From contig QMRZ01000051.1 of assembly GCA_003649495.1 (NCBI GenBank), positions 1 through 9,328 on the forward strand: a stretch of 9,328 bases of DNA. The letters run 5' to 3'. The position numbers were made by a program, and so were the translations under genes. Under the pieces are notes generated by a model. The model made no database searches, had not been told where the DNA came from, and saw nothing but the letters and a program-made list of their open reading frames with translations. Below are positions 7,547 to 9,328 of the stretch, piece after piece (the first letter of the stretch is position 1; every line of letters starts with the position of its first letter). The stretch comes from Thermoprotei archaeon. GTDB lineage: Archaea > Thermoproteota > Thermoprotei > Thermofilales > Thermofilaceae.

Positions 7547-9328
7547 GTAGGAGGGCTACTCAGTGGGCTACTGCTGTGAGCTTGGTAGTGCTAGTGGCGG
7601 TGCTCGTGATGCAGGCGTATAGGCAATACGTGCGGGTTGAGGAAGTTTGTGTCGCCTTTGTACAGCACCTGAACCTGCACTGGGGAGAGTGGGGGACCGT
7701 AGACTCCTATACCAGGCTGGCTAGGGCTAAGGACTACTCAGACTATTTCAGCCTCCTACTGAAGCATCCTGGGATAAAGCACGACATAAGCATGCCTTAC
7801 TGGTCGCTTAAGTACTTTGAGGAGAGAGTTCCTGACGCATTAGAGAAGTTGAAAAGGCTTGTTGAGAGGGGGCAGGTCAGGATAATAGATGAGAGCTGGA
7901 GCCCCGCGGTCTTGCCGCTTCACAGGCTACTGATTCAGGAAGAGCTGCTCTCGATCAATAAGCACGCGACATCGTCTTACTTTAGCACTAGGGTAGAGGG
8001 CGTCTTCCTTCAAGAATCCGCTGCAGGGGAGGCGACTCCCTATATTCTCTCATCCCTGCAGTATTCCTGGACTTGCCTATTCCAGTTCAGTGAGCATCCC
8101 TCTCTCCTGGTCGGGCCTGATGGATCTACCGTGCTTAACATAGCTCCTGCCATAAACACCTACAAGTGGTACAGCCCTAGGAACACCCCTGAGGAAATGC
8201 GCTTGATGATACTTAGGGCAGCTGAGAAGCTCAAAGACTTCTACTCGCCCCTTCCACCCCTAGTAGTGATTTCAGGAGATTTCGAGGCCGCCCTACCCTC
8301 CCACACGGGCATATCCCTAGAGGTGATAGATGAGGCCTTCACGTTACTTGAGAGGGATCCCAGGATTAGAGTTATGACGGTTGAGGAGTATCTAGAGGAG
8401 TATGGCGAGGCCCTACTGGCGAAGGTGGGGGAAGTCAGGTGTAGGACCTCAACATGGGCTGACGAGGGATCCATGATAATATGGGCTGCTGACCCCTTCG
8501 ACATCAAGATACTCAGCGTACTGCTTGAGGCCGAGGAGGCTAGGGAGGATGCCGAGCTGTTAATAGCGCTAGCTGAGGAGCACGGAGTCGGAGTTGCTGA
8601 CCTGGTCAAGGAGTTTAAGGAAGCTTTACCCCTCCTCTACGAAGCTACTGGTAGCGACGGGGAGGGTTGGAGGCCGACCTGCATATTCAGGAGCTACATA
8701 CTCAGCCTAGCTACCGAGGCCTTGAGAAAATTTGAATCCATAGCTAGAGCCTCGCTAAGTAGACTGGCGGAGAAGCTTGGCAGGGAGCAGTGCACTGGAG
8801 AATGTTTCTTAATATTTAATCAGCTGCTAGTGAGAAGGAGCGAGTGGGTAGAGCTACCTGTGCGGATCTTTCCCTGTAGGGCTGTCCTGGCCAACGGCAC
8901 GTATGCGCCGTGTATAGCTTCAGAGGAAGGAGTACTAGTATGGGTTACATTAGAGCCGCTGGAAATCGTGAGCGTACGCGTGGAACAGGGGGGTGAGAGC
9001 GCCAGAGAGCTCGTTAAGCTAGAGGTTGGAGACCAGGTATACCTGGCCAATGACCTGCTCGAGGTCGAGGTTGACCGGGATGGTGTAGTTAGGAGCTTGA
9101 GGCTCATAGGTGGTGAGGAGTTTAGAGGAGAGCTGGATCAGCTAATCCTAGGCGGCAAGGAGCTGGGAATAGCAGATGAGATCAAGCCACTGGTGAGGGG
9201 GCCTCTACGCGCCATAGTTAAGTTCACTTGGAGGCCTCGCCCTGCCATGATAGTTGAGAAGTACTTGGAGGTAAGGGCGCACGAGCCCTTCCTGAGGGTA
9301 AAGCTTAACATCACATTTCTAAAGCCGA
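7543..9328 (+). CDS. Membrane-anchored GH57-like glycoside hydrolase with GH38-like C-terminal domain (3' end outside window)
   Basis: The frame is open from ATG 7543 to the right edge (595 codons seen). Residues 9-26 form a hydrophobic signal anchor after a short basic N-terminus, so the protein should face outside. Residues 35-260 follow the GH57/GH38 (beta/alpha)7-barrel pattern. QHLNLHWGEW (41-50) sits at the first strand. RGQVRIIDESWSPAVLPL (109-126) resembles the GH57 segment ending in a P-x-L motif. EGVFLQES (152-159) puts Glu158 at the GH57 nucleophile, and ISGDFEA (243-249) puts Asp246 at the GH57 acid/base. A helical stretch covers about 255-410. From about 415 on, an F-N-Q-L-L start, an ANGTYAP loop and an ANDLLEVEVDRDGVVRSL segment look like the beta-sandwich that follows the catalytic part of GH38 alpha-mannosidases. 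The zinc-binding H-x-D of GH38 is not conserved at the first strand, so GH57-type retaining chemistry is the better guess. The substrate is unknown; alpha-linked glycans are likely. Confidence 0.65.
   Translation, partial: MSRRATQWATAVSLVVLVAVLVMQAYRQYVRVEEVCVAFVQHLNLHWGEWGTVDSYTRLARAKDYSDYFSLLLKHPGIKHDISMPYWSLKYFEERVPDALEKLKRLVERGQVRIIDESWSPAVLPLHRLLIQEELLSINKHATSSYFSTRVEGVFLQESAAGEATPYILSSLQYSWTCLFQFSEHPSLLVGPDGSTVLNIAPAINTYKWYSPRNTPEEMRLMILRAAEKLKDFYSPLPPLVVISGDFEAALPSHTGISLEVIDEAFTLLERDPRIRVMTVEEYLEEYGEALLAKVGEVRCRTSTWADEGSMIIWAADPFDIKILSVLLEAEEAREDAELLIALAEEHGVGVADLVKEFKEALPLLYEATGSDGEGWRPTCIFRSYILSLATEALRKFESIARASLSRLAEKLGREQCTGECFLIFNQLLVRRSEWVELPVRIFPCRAVLANGTYAPCIASEEGVLVWVTLEPLEIVSVRVEQGGESARELVKLEVGDQVYLANDLLEVEVDRDGVVRSLRLIGGEEFRGELDQLILGGKELGIADEIKPLVRGPLRAIVKFTWRPRPAMIVEKYLEVRAHEPFLRVKLNITFLKP

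Noticed and set aside
8241..8609. A 122-codon minus-strand open frame, Ser/Ala-rich
   Set aside because: It is antisense to the glycoside hydrolase catalytic motifs; its Ser-rich composition is what the complement of GAG/GCT-rich coding sequence gives.
1..9328. CRISPR arrays, tRNA or rRNA genes, insertion sequences, long direct repeats
   Set aside because: I looked for regularly spaced repeats, tRNA-like cloverleaf sequence, transposase motifs and terminal inverted repeats and saw none; nearly the whole window is covered by four long + strand genes.

Overview
The window looks like a chromosomal stretch from a hyperthermophilic or thermophilic archaeon, most likely of the Thermoproteota/Korarchaeota side. 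The basis is heavy use of AGG/AGA for arginine and ATA for isoleucine at a GC content near 50%, an archaeal-type TATA element before an ORF, purine-rich ribosome binding sites, very short gene spacing, and protein families (an M28-like/FtsX fusion, DUF6785/DUF6784, a GH57/GH38-like hydrolase) common in such organisms. The genus cannot be fixed from sequence alone. All convincing genes are on the + strand, and no stretch over 300 bases lacks a gene.

Layout. Positions 1-4557 hold the 3' part of a giant membrane protein whose start lies upstream. A signal-peptide-like core is followed by an M28-peptidase-like ectodomain with a PA insertion, a carboxypeptidase-regulatory-like beta domain, more beta structure, a helical stalk and three membrane segments. 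Then comes a MacB/FtsX-type permease module and a cytoplasmic tail of about 150 residues. A 91-base gap (4558-4648) carries a clear TATA box. Positions 4649-6751 encode a 700-residue polytopic membrane protein of the DUF6785/DUF6784 type, distantly OPT-transporter-like. After a 40-base gap, 6792-7430 encodes a 212-residue soluble protein I do not recognise. A 112-base gap (7431-7542) contains a possible 39-codon ORF that overlaps the stop of the gene before it and the start of the gene after it. From 7543 to the window end runs a membrane-anchored GH57-like glycoside hydrolase with a GH38-like C-terminal beta region, cut by the right edge.

Working together (inference). Two large extracytoplasmic proteins, one a peptidase-like permease and one a carbohydrate hydrolase, flank a polytopic putative transporter. 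This suggests a cell-surface unit that binds or processes glycopeptides, glycoproteins or polysaccharides and imports the products, or one that remodels the cell's own glycosylated surface layer. The most striking point is that the M28-like domain has lost nearly all metal ligands and the catalytic glutamate. It therefore looks like a binding or sensing domain fused to an FtsX-type mechanotransmission module, not a working aminopeptidase. No ABC ATPase that could drive the FtsX part is visible in the window.
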